A stretch of DNA of 56,847 bases, taken from positions 1 to 56,847 of the forward strand of contig CAMATH010000048.1 of the NCBI GenBank assembly GCA_945860955.1, written 5' to 3'. The first letter of the stretch is position 1, and every line of letters starts with the position of its first letter. Below, in pieces: positions 41,431 to 50,053 of this stretch. Under the pieces are notes generated by a model. The model did no database searches. It had not been told where the DNA came from and saw only the letters and a list, made by a program, of their open reading frames with translations. Source of the stretch: Planctomicrobium piriforme (GTDB taxonomy: Bacteria > Planctomycetota > Planctomycetia > Planctomycetales > Planctomycetaceae). The position numbers and the translations under genes are program-made.

Positions 41431-42473
41431 CAGTCGACTCCCAGCATCAGCGAATTCAGTCCGCTGCCAATCCCCAGCAAGGCGACGCGGTCTCCCGACT
41501 GAACATGTCCCTTTTCGGCTCCGAGCGCGGCCGTCATGGGAAGCGCCGCCGCCCCGGTATTCCCCAGGAATTCCACGGTGGAAAAGTCGATCGCCGGGTT
41601 GAGGCCGAGTCGGTCGTACAACAGTTTCCGATGCATCCTGCCGACCTGATGCGTGAACGCTTTGGTGATGTCTTCGACGCCCCAGCCCAGTGTTTCGAGA
41701 AACCGCCGCCACGTCTGTTCCGCCAGATTCACACCCGCGTGCAACAACGCTTCGGAATCGGTCTGCATCCGTGGTCGACCGTCTCCATGTTCAGCGGCCG
41801 TGACCCCGCCCGCACACAATTGATGACTGGAAGTGTCCGTGAGAAAGGCCCCGCCGAGCAGTCGGCGACCGGTCCGGCTGAGTTTTCGATCGCACAACAG
41901 CATCGCGGCCGACCCGGAGCCAATGGTCAACGACGCGAACGCGAGTTTGACATCCTGGCGGGTGATATCGGGAGTATCGAGAAGCGAATCGATTGTCCCT
42001 TCGACGAGATCACGTCCCATTTCGGTCCCCACGACGATGCCGGCGCGAATCTGCCCCAGTTCGATCATGTTGGCGATCAGCAGCATGCCATTGAGCAGGC
42101 CGAGGCACGCGTTGCTGAGATCGAGAACGCAAGCGGACTGTGGCAGCCCGACCGCGTGATGCACGCCGCTGGCGGTGGCGGGTTCGAGCTGGTCGCGACA
42201 GACCGAGCCATGAACGAGCGCCCCGACATGCCGACGATCGAAGCCCGACGACTCAAGGAGCGCGGCTGCCGTCTGGGCGCTGATCGTTCCGGGGAGGACG
42301 CCCCGCGACCAGAACCGCCGTTCCCGAATGCCGGTCATCAATTCCAGCCGGCCGGCGGGGAGACTCAAGCGGTCGTAGATGGGGGCGAGGCGATCCTCAA
42401 TCGCGGAGGACGCGACGATTTCCGGAGGCAGCGTGTACGCAAGCGCTTCCAGACAGACGTGCCGATAGCGCAT
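41427..42473 (-). CDS. OleA-like beta-ketoacyl synthase III (thiolase fold)
   Basis: 348 residues. FabH-type fold with the Cys-His-Asn triad C123 (DLSNACLGLLNG), H275 (THQVGRMH) and N305 (FLGNTGAAALPM). The segment RDQLEPATASG with E97 and the NACLG-LNG context resemble OleA, which joins two acyl-CoA chains head to head for long-chain olefin synthesis, more than housekeeping FabH. OleB and OleC genes are not in this window; the downstream Rossmann gene may be the reductase-like partner. The stop overlaps the next gene by four bases, and a small gene lies 31 bases upstream. Confidence 0.85.
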   Translation of the reverse strand: MRYRHVCLEALAYTLPPEIVASSAIEDRLAPIYDRLSLPAGRLELMTGIRERRFWSRGVLPGTISAQTAAALLESSGFDRRHVGALVHGSVCRDQLEPATASGVHHAVGLPQSACVLDLSNACLGLLNGMLLIANMIELGQIRAGIVVGTEMGRDLVEGTIDSLLDTPDITRQDVKLAFASLTIGSGSAAMLLCDRKLSRTGRRLLGGAFLTDTSSHQLCAGGVTAAEHGDGRPRMQTDSEALLHAGVNLAEQTWRRFLETLGWGVEDITKAFTHQVGRMHRKLLYDRLGLNPAIDFSTVEFLGNTGAAALPMTAALGAEKGHVQSGDRVALLGIGSGLNSLMLGVDW

Positions 42474-42504
42474 GCCGCTCAGGATTTCGTTGGAGCAGAG
42501 TGGG

Positions 42505-42714
42505 TCACGACTCGACGCGGACCGGAACCCGCGCGGACGGGTCGAGTTGCCCCATCAGCTCGGCGATCTGGCTCAGTTCGGCTTCCCGCTTCGCGTCGGG
42601 GGGGGCCAACGGGTCGCGGAACGCCAACCGCCGGGCGCTGCGGATGTACCGCAGTCCTTCCAGCACCAGGTCGCGTTGTTGTGTATTCAGTTCGAGGGCC
42701 AAGGAGTTGCTCAT
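42505..42714 (-). CDS. Conserved-looking small protein, unknown function
   Basis: 69 residues. MSNSLALELNTQQRDLVLEG, then LRYIRSARRLAFRDPLAPPD and a short acidic helix (REAELSQIAELMGQLDP). The frame ends at 42505, 31 bases before the OleA-like gene, and looks like a compact helical protein rather than a shadow. It would be the first gene of the minus-strand operon. Not recognised as a known family with certainty. Confidence 0.6.
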   Translation of the reverse strand: MSNSLALELNTQQRDLVLEGLRYIRSARRLAFRDPLAPPDAKREAELSQIAELMGQLDPSARVPVRVES

Positions 42715-43102
42715 GACCGAGAGGAAGCTCAATTCAAAGGGCGCGAACCGATCCCTGTTCCAGCGACGTCTTCACGACGACGCCTGCATTCGTTGGATAC
42801 GTTCGCCCTCATGACGAACCACGTCAGTCTCTATGTTACGCTGTCGGCGCGAGATTCTCAACCGGCCCGGGAACGGATCTTGTCGCCCGCCTCAAGCGGT
42901 CGCTGCAACCCATTCCTTCGGAACGGCTTGCGGTTCCGGTCACCAAAACACCCACCAACCGTCGATCTATCGGCTCGTTTTCCCCCCGCGCATTTCCGAA
43001 TCGACGCCCCCTCTCGCGATTGGAATAATCCGGGCGGTTGGCATTCGCATCTCCTCAATTGCGATGGAGCGCCGCCCGCGCGGCTGCTACCATTTCCCCA
43101 CC
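42715..43102. other. Divergent promoter region
   Basis: No gene. It separates the minus-strand OleA-like operon from pabA/moeA. A frame open from 42833 is the 5' extension of the amidotransferase gene and lacks coding character. No convincing promoter hexamers were seen. Confidence 0.45.
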
Positions 43103-43699
43103 ATGATCCTGCTGATCGACAATTACGATTCGTTCACCTACAACCTCGTCCAGCGACTGGGAGAGATCGATCCGTCGATCGACGTGCGGGTCCACCGCAA
43201 CGACCAGATTTCCCTCGACGAAATTGCCCGGCTCGCCCCCGAGCGAATCATCGTTTCCCCCGGCCCGTGCGACCCCGACAAAGCGGGTATTTCCAAAGAC
43301 GTCGTCGCCCGCTTCGGTCCCGAAGTCCCGCTGCTGGGAGTCTGCCTGGGGCACCAGTGCATTGGTGAAGTCTTTCACTGGACCGTCAACCGAGCCGACC
43401 GCCTGATGCACGGCAAAGTCTCATCCATCCACCACGACAACCAAGGGGTCTTCCAGGGACTGTCGAATCCGTTTGTCGCCACACGCTACCATAGTCTGGT
43501 GGTTCGGCCCGATGAAATTCACCCCGACTTGCAGGTGTGCGCCTGGACCGATGATGCCGGTGTGGGCCGGGAAGTGATGGGAGTTCGACACAAGACCTAC
43601 CCGATTCATGGCGTTCAGTTTCATCCCGAGAGCTTTCTCACGATCGAAGGGATTGTGCTGCTGAAGAATTTTCTGAATCTGCCGGCGAGGAGAGCCTAA
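43103..43699 (+). CDS. pabA: Anthranilate/aminodeoxychorismate synthase glutamine amidotransferase subunit
   Basis: 198 residues, class I glutamine amidotransferase. MILLIDNYDSFTYNLVQ at the start, oxyanion region SPGPCDPDKAG, nucleophile C81 in GVCLGHQ, and H174/E176 in QFHPESF. It supplies ammonia to PabB or TrpE; the two uses cannot be separated from this sequence alone, and neither partner is adjacent. The stop TAA directly abuts the moeA ATG, so the two genes form an operon. Confidence 0.92.
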   Translation: MILLIDNYDSFTYNLVQRLGEIDPSIDVRVHRNDQISLDEIARLAPERIIVSPGPCDPDKAGISKDVVARFGPEVPLLGVCLGHQCIGEVFHWTVNRADRLMHGKVSSIHHDNQGVFQGLSNPFVATRYHSLVVRPDEIHPDLQVCAWTDDAGVGREVMGVRHKTYPIHGVQFHPESFLTIEGIVLLKNFLNLPARRA

Positions 43700-44953
43700 A
43701 TGCTCTCGGTCTCGGAAGCGCTCGATTTGATTGAGCGAACGGTGAACCCGCTTCTGGAATTTCGGGTTCCCCTTGGCGAAGCGCTGGGACTGGTTCTGGC
43801 AGATGGGGCGGTCGCGGACCTTGATTCGCCTCCGTTCGACAAGGCGCTGATGGATGGATACGCCGTCCAGTCGACCGACCTCGCCCGCCTGCCGGTCGAA
43901 CTGACCGTGATCGAGGAAGCGCTCGCGGGTGTCGTTCCCTGGAAGGTGGTTGGTCCGGGGGAGGCGACGCGCATTATGACGGGTGCGCCGATCCCTCGAG
44001 GGGCGGATGTCGTGGTGCCGGTCGAACAGACGAGGCTGGTGGCGGGGTCATCCTGCCGGGTGGAGATTCAGCCGCCGTCGCTGGTGCCGGGAAAACACAT
44101 TCTGCGAAGAGGTGAGTCCACAAAAGCTGGCACAACGGTCATACCCGCGGGTCGACTTTTGCGCTGTACGGAGATCGGATGCTTGGCGGAACTCGGCCGC
44201 CAGACGGTGCGGGTGATCCGTCGACCGCGGATCGCCGTGCTTCCCACAGGCGATGAACTGGTTCCCGTTGGTGAAAAACCGGGTCCGGGTCAAATTCGCA
44301 ATTCCAACGAGGCGATGCTGGTTGCGCAGTTGCGCCAAGCGGGCTACGACGCCTTCCCTCTTGGAATCGCCCGCGACAACCGACACGACCTGCGAACGCA
44401 GATCGACCGGGGACTGGAATACGACGTGCTGGTCATCTCCGGGGGAGTCTCCGCGGGTAAAGTCGATCTGGTCCCCGTGGTTCTCGCCGAAGCGGGGGTC
44501 ACGCAGGTCTTCCACAAAGTGCGGCTCAAGCCAGGTCAGCCGCTTTGGTTTGGGGGGATCGATCGGGCTCAGCCCGAGTCCACCGCCCCGACCAATTTTG
44601 GCAAAATGGGAAAGTACTGCTATGTGTTCGGCCTGCCAGGAAACCCGGTCAGCAGTCTGGTCTGTTGCGAGCTGTTCGTTAAAACCGCGCTCCGACGCCT
44701 GGGGGGACTTTCGGAGGCGCGACCAAAGCCAATCTTCGCCCGTCTGGCGACTGCGTACCGCAACGTCGGCAATCGACCTACCTATCATCCCGCGCGACTG
44801 GAATGGACGTCGGACGGGGCACAGGTGACGCCGGTCCGCTGGATCGGGTCGGCCGACTTGAGTGCGACCGTCGAGGCGAATGCAATGATCGCGTTTGAGG
44901 AAACCGATCGGGAATACACGCCAGGTGAGCTGGTCGCGGTGCATCAATGGTAG
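43700..44953 (+). CDS. moeA: Molybdopterin molybdotransferase MoeA
   Basis: 417 residues. Inserts molybdate into adenylylated molybdopterin. Family landmarks in order: SPPFDKALMDGYAV (about 48-62), IMTGAPIPRGADVVVPVEQT (about 93-112), PTGDELVPVGE, QIRNSNEAMLVAQLRQAGYD, SGGVSAGKVDLVP, KVRLKPGQPLWFG and GLPGNPVSSLVCCELF. Full length with the C-terminal domain IV. Starts at the base after the pabA stop codon. Confidence 0.95.
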   Translation: MLSVSEALDLIERTVNPLLEFRVPLGEALGLVLADGAVADLDSPPFDKALMDGYAVQSTDLARLPVELTVIEEALAGVVPWKVVGPGEATRIMTGAPIPRGADVVVPVEQTRLVAGSSCRVEIQPPSLVPGKHILRRGESTKAGTTVIPAGRLLRCTEIGCLAELGRQTVRVIRRPRIAVLPTGDELVPVGEKPGPGQIRNSNEAMLVAQLRQAGYDAFPLGIARDNRHDLRTQIDRGLEYDVLVISGGVSAGKVDLVPVVLAEAGVTQVFHKVRLKPGQPLWFGGIDRAQPESTAPTNFGKMGKYCYVFGLPGNPVSSLVCCELFVKTALRRLGGLSEARPKPIFARLATAYRNVGNRPTYHPARLEWTSDGAQVTPVRWIGSADLSATVEANAMIAFEETDREYTPGELVAVHQW

Positions 44954-45138
44954 CCTCCACAGATCGAACCACGAGATTTTGGTCTACGGAGCAGATCGGA
45001 CCGACAACCGCGCCTTCGTTGAATTTCGTGATCCAAACAACCGCTGACCGCGTTGTCTGCGACCGTACCGGGAGGAGTGATCGCCCTCATTCCCGGCTGG
45101 ACCCGACCGTTCGAAACCACTGATGGGTGGCATTTGGC

Positions 45139-46428
45139 ATGAAACGCCCCAAGTCGTCGGACGATGATCCTGGCATTTTTGAACGCGATCGAGACGCGCC
45201 TCGCCCCATTTTGGAACACGGGGAATCCGCCGATCGTTCCGCCGACGAACCGGTGATTGACGCATCTCAGACCGCCGGTACCCCTACGTCCAACACCGGA
45301 CGGAAATTCCCCTGCCCGGGGTGCGGGTCGAAGCTCGATTTCAATCCGACGGCCCGGGAACTCAAGTGCGACTTTTGTGGCTATTCCGAAAAGATCGACC
45401 CCTCCGACGCGGCGGTCGTGGAACGGGACTGGCAAGAATACTGGGCGAACGCCGAGAGCCATGGGAAGACACTTCCCGGACGATCGAGCGAGGTCCAGTG
45501 CCGGGCGTGCGCGGCGGTGGTGTTGCTCGAAGACAAGATCGCGACCGAGCATTGCCCCTATTGCGGCAACGACCTCGAAAACAAACCGATCGCGGCACAC
45601 GACATGATTCTTCCGGAAGGGATTCTTCCGTTCAAGGTGGATGCGAAGCGGGCCGCCGAGTCGTTCAAAAGTTGGATCCGAGGACTGTGGTTCGCCCCGT
45701 CCGCCCTGAAGGACGCGGTTCAACTGGGGCATTTCGCGGGGGTATACGTCCCCTATTGGACGTACGATTCGCAGACCTACAGCCAATACCAGGGTGAGCG
45801 GGGAGACAACTACACCGAATACATCACGGTGATGGTGAACGAAACGTACTTCGAGTCGGACGGAAAGGGGGGGCAGGTGGCGCGGACCCGCATGGTGCCC
45901 CAGATCCAGCCTGTCGTGCGGATTCGCTGGAGCCCCGCGTCGGGTCGGGTGGATCACTTTTTCGATGACGTGCTGATTTGCGCATCGCAAAGTGTCCCTG
46001 CTGATCTGCTCCAGCAGGTTGGACCTTGGGATCTGAGCAACATCGAACCGTTTCACGATCGGTTTCTGGCGGGGTTTCAGACCGAACGTTACACGATCGA
46101 TTTGAAAGAGGGTTTTGGCTTGGCGCGGGGTGTGATGGATCAGCAGATCCGGAATCTGTGTCTGCGAGACATCGGGGGAGACCACCAGCGGCTACACAGC
46201 GTGCGGAGCCAGTACACCGCCGTGACGTTCAAGCACATTCTCCAACCGATGTGGTTGGCCCCGTATCAATTCCGCGACCAGACCTATCGGCTGCTGATCA
46301 ACGGTCGAACGGGCAAAGTCGCGGGGACGCGCCCCTACAGCTTCTGGAAGATCTTTTTGTTCGTGCTGCTGATGCTGGTGATCATCGGTGGCATCGTGGC
46401 GTTGGTCAGTTACTTCAATTCGCGGTAA
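45139..46428 (+). CDS. Zinc-ribbon protein with C-terminal membrane anchor
   Basis: 429 residues. Two zinc-ribbon pairs: CPGC with CDFC (about 58-80) and CRAC with CPYC (about 120-145), as in TFIIB/primosomal-type ribbons. A long middle region (about 150-400) with VYVPYWTYDSQTYSQYQGERGD is aromatic and mixed. The C-terminus has one transmembrane helix (FVLLMLVIIGGIVALVSYF) just before the end. Similar proteins are often misnamed PriA-like because of the ribbons; there is no helicase motif here. ATG 45139 is used (GGGTGG upstream); GTG 45127 is an option. Function unknown. Confidence 0.8.
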   Translation: MKRPKSSDDDPGIFERDRDAPRPILEHGESADRSADEPVIDASQTAGTPTSNTGRKFPCPGCGSKLDFNPTARELKCDFCGYSEKIDPSDAAVVERDWQEYWANAESHGKTLPGRSSEVQCRACAAVVLLEDKIATEHCPYCGNDLENKPIAAHDMILPEGILPFKVDAKRAAESFKSWIRGLWFAPSALKDAVQLGHFAGVYVPYWTYDSQTYSQYQGERGDNYTEYITVMVNETYFESDGKGGQVARTRMVPQIQPVVRIRWSPASGRVDHFFDDVLICASQSVPADLLQQVGPWDLSNIEPFHDRFLAGFQTERYTIDLKEGFGLARGVMDQQIRNLCLRDIGGDHQRLHSVRSQYTAVTFKHILQPMWLAPYQFRDQTYRLLINGRTGKVAGTRPYSFWKIFLFVLLMLVIIGGIVALVSYFNSR

Positions 46429-46528
46429 TTGCCCCTCGGATCATGGTGGAGATAGACTGCATGTTTGAAGCCCACCAGATCATCTCGGTACAACTTCTTC
46501 CATGACACATCATGAAGGAACCCTCACG

Positions 46529-47062
46529 ATGCGAATTCGAATTACCGTGCATCCTACTGAAGACCGGACGACCGACCTCCGCATTGCGGCGCGTGTTCGA
46601 CACGACCTGTGGAATCGCTCGCCCGTAGAGGTAGACCCTGACAATCCCCTGCACGGTACACACCGCGACTCGCAGGGACGTGCCTACTTGGAGTTGTCGA
46701 CCGACAATCTCGAGGAGGTGAGACGGGTCTTGCGCGAGGACGGCTACGCCGGTCGCGTGGACATTCGACAAGTACACGAGGCCGTTGGTGAAGCTTGCCA
46801 GAACTGCGGCAACATCGCCGGCCCCATCCTTCCGACGATCTGCCCAAACTGTAACTTTCGGGATATTTCCGCCTGCCCGGTCTGTCATAACGAGGTGCCG
46901 CGACAGAATTACGGACGTATCAGCGGCGAATTGTTCCGCTGCCCAGACTGCCGCAGCCGGGTTCGGCTCAGTTTTAACGAGCCAATGTTCCTAGGCGACG
47001 GGATCTACAACCAGCCACTGGTAGTGGTTGAGCAGGAAGAACATCATGAAATTCAAGTTTGA
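46529..47062 (+). CDS. Double zinc-ribbon protein, partner of a nucleotidyltransferase
   Basis: 177 residues. The N-terminal domain (about 1-85) is mixed alpha/beta without a recognised family. The C-terminal part has two zinc ribbons: CQNC with CPNC and CPVC with CPDC. The ATG at 46529 follows GAAGGA and is preferred to ATG 46502. The end overlaps the next gene by 17 bases, so the two proteins are probably made together. Base composition is noticeably less GC-rich than the surroundings, consistent with transfer. Confidence 0.65.
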   Translation: MRIRITVHPTEDRTTDLRIAARVRHDLWNRSPVEVDPDNPLHGTHRDSQGRAYLELSTDNLEEVRRVLREDGYAGRVDIRQVHEAVGEACQNCGNIAGPILPTICPNCNFRDISACPVCHNEVPRQNYGRISGELFRCPDCRSRVRLSFNEPMFLGDGIYNQPLVVVEQEEHHEIQV

Positions 47063-47807
47063 CGAAGAGGGCCACATAGTCTGGAAACCTAGAGAATTAT
47101 ACCAGATGGCGTTGGAGAACCCCCTTCGCCTCGTCAATGATTATCTCATGGGCGGCAGCACGCCCAAGGCGTTCGACGAATACGAGCGATACTGTGATTT
47201 CGTCGAAGCAGTCGCGGAGCGAATCGGCGTCCATCCCAGGAATTTGTATCTGCGCGGGAGTTGCCAAATCGGCTACAGCATCGCCCCACGAGCTGAAAAA
47301 GTCTGGACCGCGATGTCTGATGAATCCGACCTGGATCTTGTAATCGTCGACAGGCTTTACTTTGAGCGGTTCGAGAAGGAAATCCGGCGTTGGGAGGAGA
47401 GAAATCCAGTTCATGCTCTCCAAGGGCGAGAGTCGTCGGCGTTTCTTGATCGGCAACGAGACCGGCAGTTCTATTGCTGCCGTGACAAAGGGCTCCCGTC
47501 AGTCGTCTGCGTCCATCATCGTGACGCGATGGCTAAAGTCGCCAATCTTCAACACTGCGGGCGACGTCGTAACGTGAGTGCCTTCATGTATCCAGACTGG
47601 CTTTCAGCGAGAAAACGGTACGAGAGTGACATAAGTCTTCTTCGAAAGGGCATCGAACGCGGCGAGTTGACACCGCCGGAGGACACACCGTCCCCTACGA
47701 AAGCGAAGCTAGCGACGCGGGCACAGTCAGTCATTCACGCCCAATCGGGTGGCGACGCTGACGCGGCCAAACCGCCGTCCTCATCAATCGAACACTCGGG
47801 AAGCTGA
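47046..47807 (+). CDS. Pol-beta-type nucleotidyltransferase-like protein
   Basis: 253 residues. A nucleotidyltransferase-fold signature is present: G71-S72 in LYLRGSCQIGYSIAP, then D95-x-D97 in SDESDLDLVIVD, with the spacing seen in defence-associated NTases (the GS...G(F/Y)S...P...DSDhD pattern). The middle is Cys/His-containing (RQFYCCRDKG, CVHHRDAMAKVANLQHCG) and the C-terminal 60 residues are polar. The third catalytic Asp was not located. The ATG at 47046 has AGGAAG upstream and overlaps the zinc-ribbon gene. A toxin or signal-nucleotide synthase role is inference only. Confidence 0.65.
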   Translation: MKFKFDEEGHIVWKPRELYQMALENPLRLVNDYLMGGSTPKAFDEYERYCDFVEAVAERIGVHPRNLYLRGSCQIGYSIAPRAEKVWTAMSDESDLDLVIVDRLYFERFEKEIRRWEERNPVHALQGRESSAFLDRQRDRQFYCCRDKGLPSVVCVHHRDAMAKVANLQHCGRRRNVSAFMYPDWLSARKRYESDISLLRKGIERGELTPPEDTPSPTKAKLATRAQSVIHAQSGGDADAAKPPSSSIEHSGS

Positions 47808-47897
47808 AGATGCAAATTCGGTGAGCCCCTTGTGCTCGCGGGACACCCATCAGCAACACCTCGCGATCCTGTACTGCTTCCACGGAATTCGACGTAA

Positions 47898-48902
47898 CTA
47901 CTTCCGCGACAGCACTTCACGCACCGCCGCCAGCACTCGATCGTGAATCCGGCCATTGGTCGCCACGATGCCGGTGTTGTTCTCCAACTGCCGGCCGGCG
48001 GTCACGTCGAGCGGTTTGCCGTTCACGTCGGTCACCCGGCCTCCCGCTTCTTCTGTCACAATCACGCCGGCGGCGTGATCCCATACCTTTTCGATGTACG
48101 TCTTGCTGAGACTGTGCCGCAGGTACAGGGCCGCGTCTCCCCGCGCGACGGCGGCGTATTTCGCCTGGCTGTCGATCCGGAACGGTTCGTTGGTGATTCC
48201 GACCGCTGTGACGACCTGTGAAGTCACGTCGTGGTTCTTGTCACTTGATTCCACCCGTTCGACCCAGTTCAGCTTCGCGGGTTCCGTCTCGGTGGAGACC
48301 CGCAATGGCGATCGGCGGACAACCACGTCGTCCCGTCCCAGATCAATCCGCTCGGCTCCGCCGCCAAGTCGGGCGGCGTAAAGCTGGCCCCAGACCTCGG
48401 ATTCGGCGGTCCCCAGAACTGTCGGCAAATTCGGACAGGCAAGAACCCCCAGCAGAATCTTACCCCGCTCGACCAGCGCCAGGGCGATGGCGTACTGCTC
48501 TTTCCGAAGGAATCCCTTCGTCCCGTCGACCGGATCCAGCACCCAGTAACGCCGATTCGGGTCAATGGCATGCTGGCCACGCTCGACCCAGTCGGTGACA
48601 ATTAAGGGATCGGTCGCGTCGGCGCGAACCGTTCGCACATGGGACATCACTTGTGCCGCCAGGTCGGCGTATTCCGGTGACCGCAGTTCTTCCGAGCCTT
48701 CCTCACCCATCAACGCGTCGTGGGGAAACTGCTCTTGGAGCCCGCGCGACACGACCGCCTGCACCGCCAGGTCGGCCACGGTGACCGGGGTGCGATCCCC
48801 TTTGTCCCACTTTCCGACCTCAATCTGCCCCTGCACGCTGCGACAGATCTTCACGGCGGAGCGAACCGTTTCGACCGCGAACGCCAATTCCTCTGCGAGC
48901 AT
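47898..48902 (-). CDS. 3'(2'),5'-bisphosphate nucleotidase (HAL2/CysQ-like)
   Basis: 334 residues. Inositol monophosphatase superfamily with Li-sensitive metal sites: E67/E68 in GEEGSEE, the DPVDGTKGFLRK box, and KVWDHAAGVIVTEEAGG. The Lys and the insertion after GTKGF are as in HAL2-type enzymes that hydrolyse PAP to AMP, preventing build-up in sulfate assimilation. Its ATG at 48902 shares one base with the stop of the preceding DUF1080 gene (TAATG), so the two are co-translated. Inositol or fructose phosphatase activity is a weaker alternative. Confidence 0.9.
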   Translation of the reverse strand: MLAEELAFAVETVRSAVKICRSVQGQIEVGKWDKGDRTPVTVADLAVQAVVSRGLQEQFPHDALMGEEGSEELRSPEYADLAAQVMSHVRTVRADATDPLIVTDWVERGQHAIDPNRRYWVLDPVDGTKGFLRKEQYAIALALVERGKILLGVLACPNLPTVLGTAESEVWGQLYAARLGGGAERIDLGRDDVVVRRSPLRVSTETEPAKLNWVERVESSDKNHDVTSQVVTAVGITNEPFRIDSQAKYAAVARGDAALYLRHSLSKTYIEKVWDHAAGVIVTEEAGGRVTDVNGKPLDVTAGRQLENNTGIVATNGRIHDRVLAAVREVLSRK

Positions 48903-49870
48903 TATTCCTCGACGATCCAGATGTTGCGAAAGTGAACGGGGTTGCCGTGATCCTGCACGAAGATCGACCCCGATTGAGATTCATCGGCGAGTCCACCCCC
49001 GCCGTTGAACTTGGGAATCTCGTAGTTCTCGTGAATCACGACGCCATTCAGGCGAATGGTGGTGACGGCGGGTCTGGTCTTCACGCCGTTGGCATCGAAC
49101 CGCGCCATCGTGAAATCAACATCGTACGTCTGCCATGCGAGGGGGGGCAGGCACATGTTGAGCTTCGGTTTTGCGAAGGAATAATAGCCACCACACTCGT
49201 TGTTTTCACCGGCCAGCCCGAACGAATCGAGAATCTGGAATTCGTACTGATCATTCAGGTACAGGCCGCTGTTCCCCCGCGCCTGGCCCCGCGCGAAGGG
49301 CATAAAGGGAGTGCGAAACTCCAGGTGCAACGTGAAGTCCTTGAATTTTCGCTTGGTCCGCGTGCCAATCCCCATCAGCCCCCCTTCCACCAGTTTGCCC
49401 CCCTGCCACACGTCGACGTTCTTTCCGTCAAACAACACAATCGCACCTTCCGGGGCGGGCGCTCCCAACGTGGGAGACTGGCGTTCGATCTTCTTGTATT
49501 CGAGCGCGACCCCATCCAGGTCGGCTTTCATGACGCCCCCCTGAATCGTCCCGCGGAAATTGGTCCCAGTCAGCCTGACGACTCCGTCGACGGTCTCCCC
49601 CGTAAGTGCCAGTTTGGTCTTGCCATCCCAGCCAGCCCCCGGCAATCCCTTGGCATACAGCACGCCGGCGAATTTACCATCTCCCTGGGCGATGACGTGC
49701 AGGCCGCCAATCGACGCCGGCCCGGCGGCTCCCTGGTACTCCCCCTGAACGGCAAAGTCGGCCCCCGCCTTCGCGGCGTCGACGTACGTTTCCTGAGTGC
49801 GATCCTGCGAAAACGCGATCGCCGTCGCGGCCAACCACACGCCACACGCCAACGCCGAAATCCGAGTCAT
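48902..49870 (-). CDS. Exported DUF1080 (3-keto-disaccharide hydrolase-like) protein
   Basis: 322 residues. Signal peptide 1-22 (ALACGVWLAATAIAFSQ). Residues about 30-130 form an extra N-terminal domain (GGLHVIAQGDGKFAGVLYAKG), and about 140-322 the DUF1080 beta-sandwich: IVLFDGKNVDVWQGGKL, FKDFTLHLEFRTPFMP, ARGNSGLYLNDQYEFQILDS and HENYEIPKFNGG. The family is LamG/glucanase-like and some members act on keto-disaccharides. GGGAG lies eight bases before the ATG at 49870. One-base overlap with the bisphosphate nucleotidase gene. Confidence 0.9.
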   Translation of the reverse strand: MTRISALACGVWLAATAIAFSQDRTQETYVDAAKAGADFAVQGEYQGAAGPASIGGLHVIAQGDGKFAGVLYAKGLPGAGWDGKTKLALTGETVDGVVRLTGTNFRGTIQGGVMKADLDGVALEYKKIERQSPTLGAPAPEGAIVLFDGKNVDVWQGGKLVEGGLMGIGTRTKRKFKDFTLHLEFRTPFMPFARGQARGNSGLYLNDQYEFQILDSFGLAGENNECGGYYSFAKPKLNMCLPPLAWQTYDVDFTMARFDANGVKTRPAVTTIRLNGVVIHENYEIPKFNGGGGLADESQSGSIFVQDHGNPVHFRNIWIVEE

Positions 49871-49977
49871 CACAACTTCTCCCTTCAGGACGCGGGGTCT
49901 GCACACAAGCTCTTCACGGTAGAGAATAATGAATGTGCCATGCCGGGGCCATTGACGCACGATTTGAACCGGGTGGT

Positions 49978-50017
49978 AAAAAAAAAACAAGCCGTTCGAA
50001 CACGATCGAACGGCTTG
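49978..50017 (-). terminator. Rho-independent terminator of the DUF1559 gene
   Basis: Read on the minus strand, CAAGCCGTTCG (50017-50007), an 8-base loop, CGAACGGCTTG (49998-49988), then a run of ten T. It lies 36 bases after the DUF1559 stop. Confidence 0.9.
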
Positions 50018-50053
50018 GTTGGAATCTCAAACCATGTCCACCCCTCAGGCAGA

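Noticed and set aside
42833-43102. N-terminal extension of the amidotransferase gene
   Set aside because: PabA/TrpG proteins begin at MILLIDNYDSFT; the extension has no family similarity.
45139-46428. Primosomal protein N' (PriA)
   Set aside because: Only the zinc ribbons resemble PriA; there are no helicase motifs and a C-terminal membrane helix is present.
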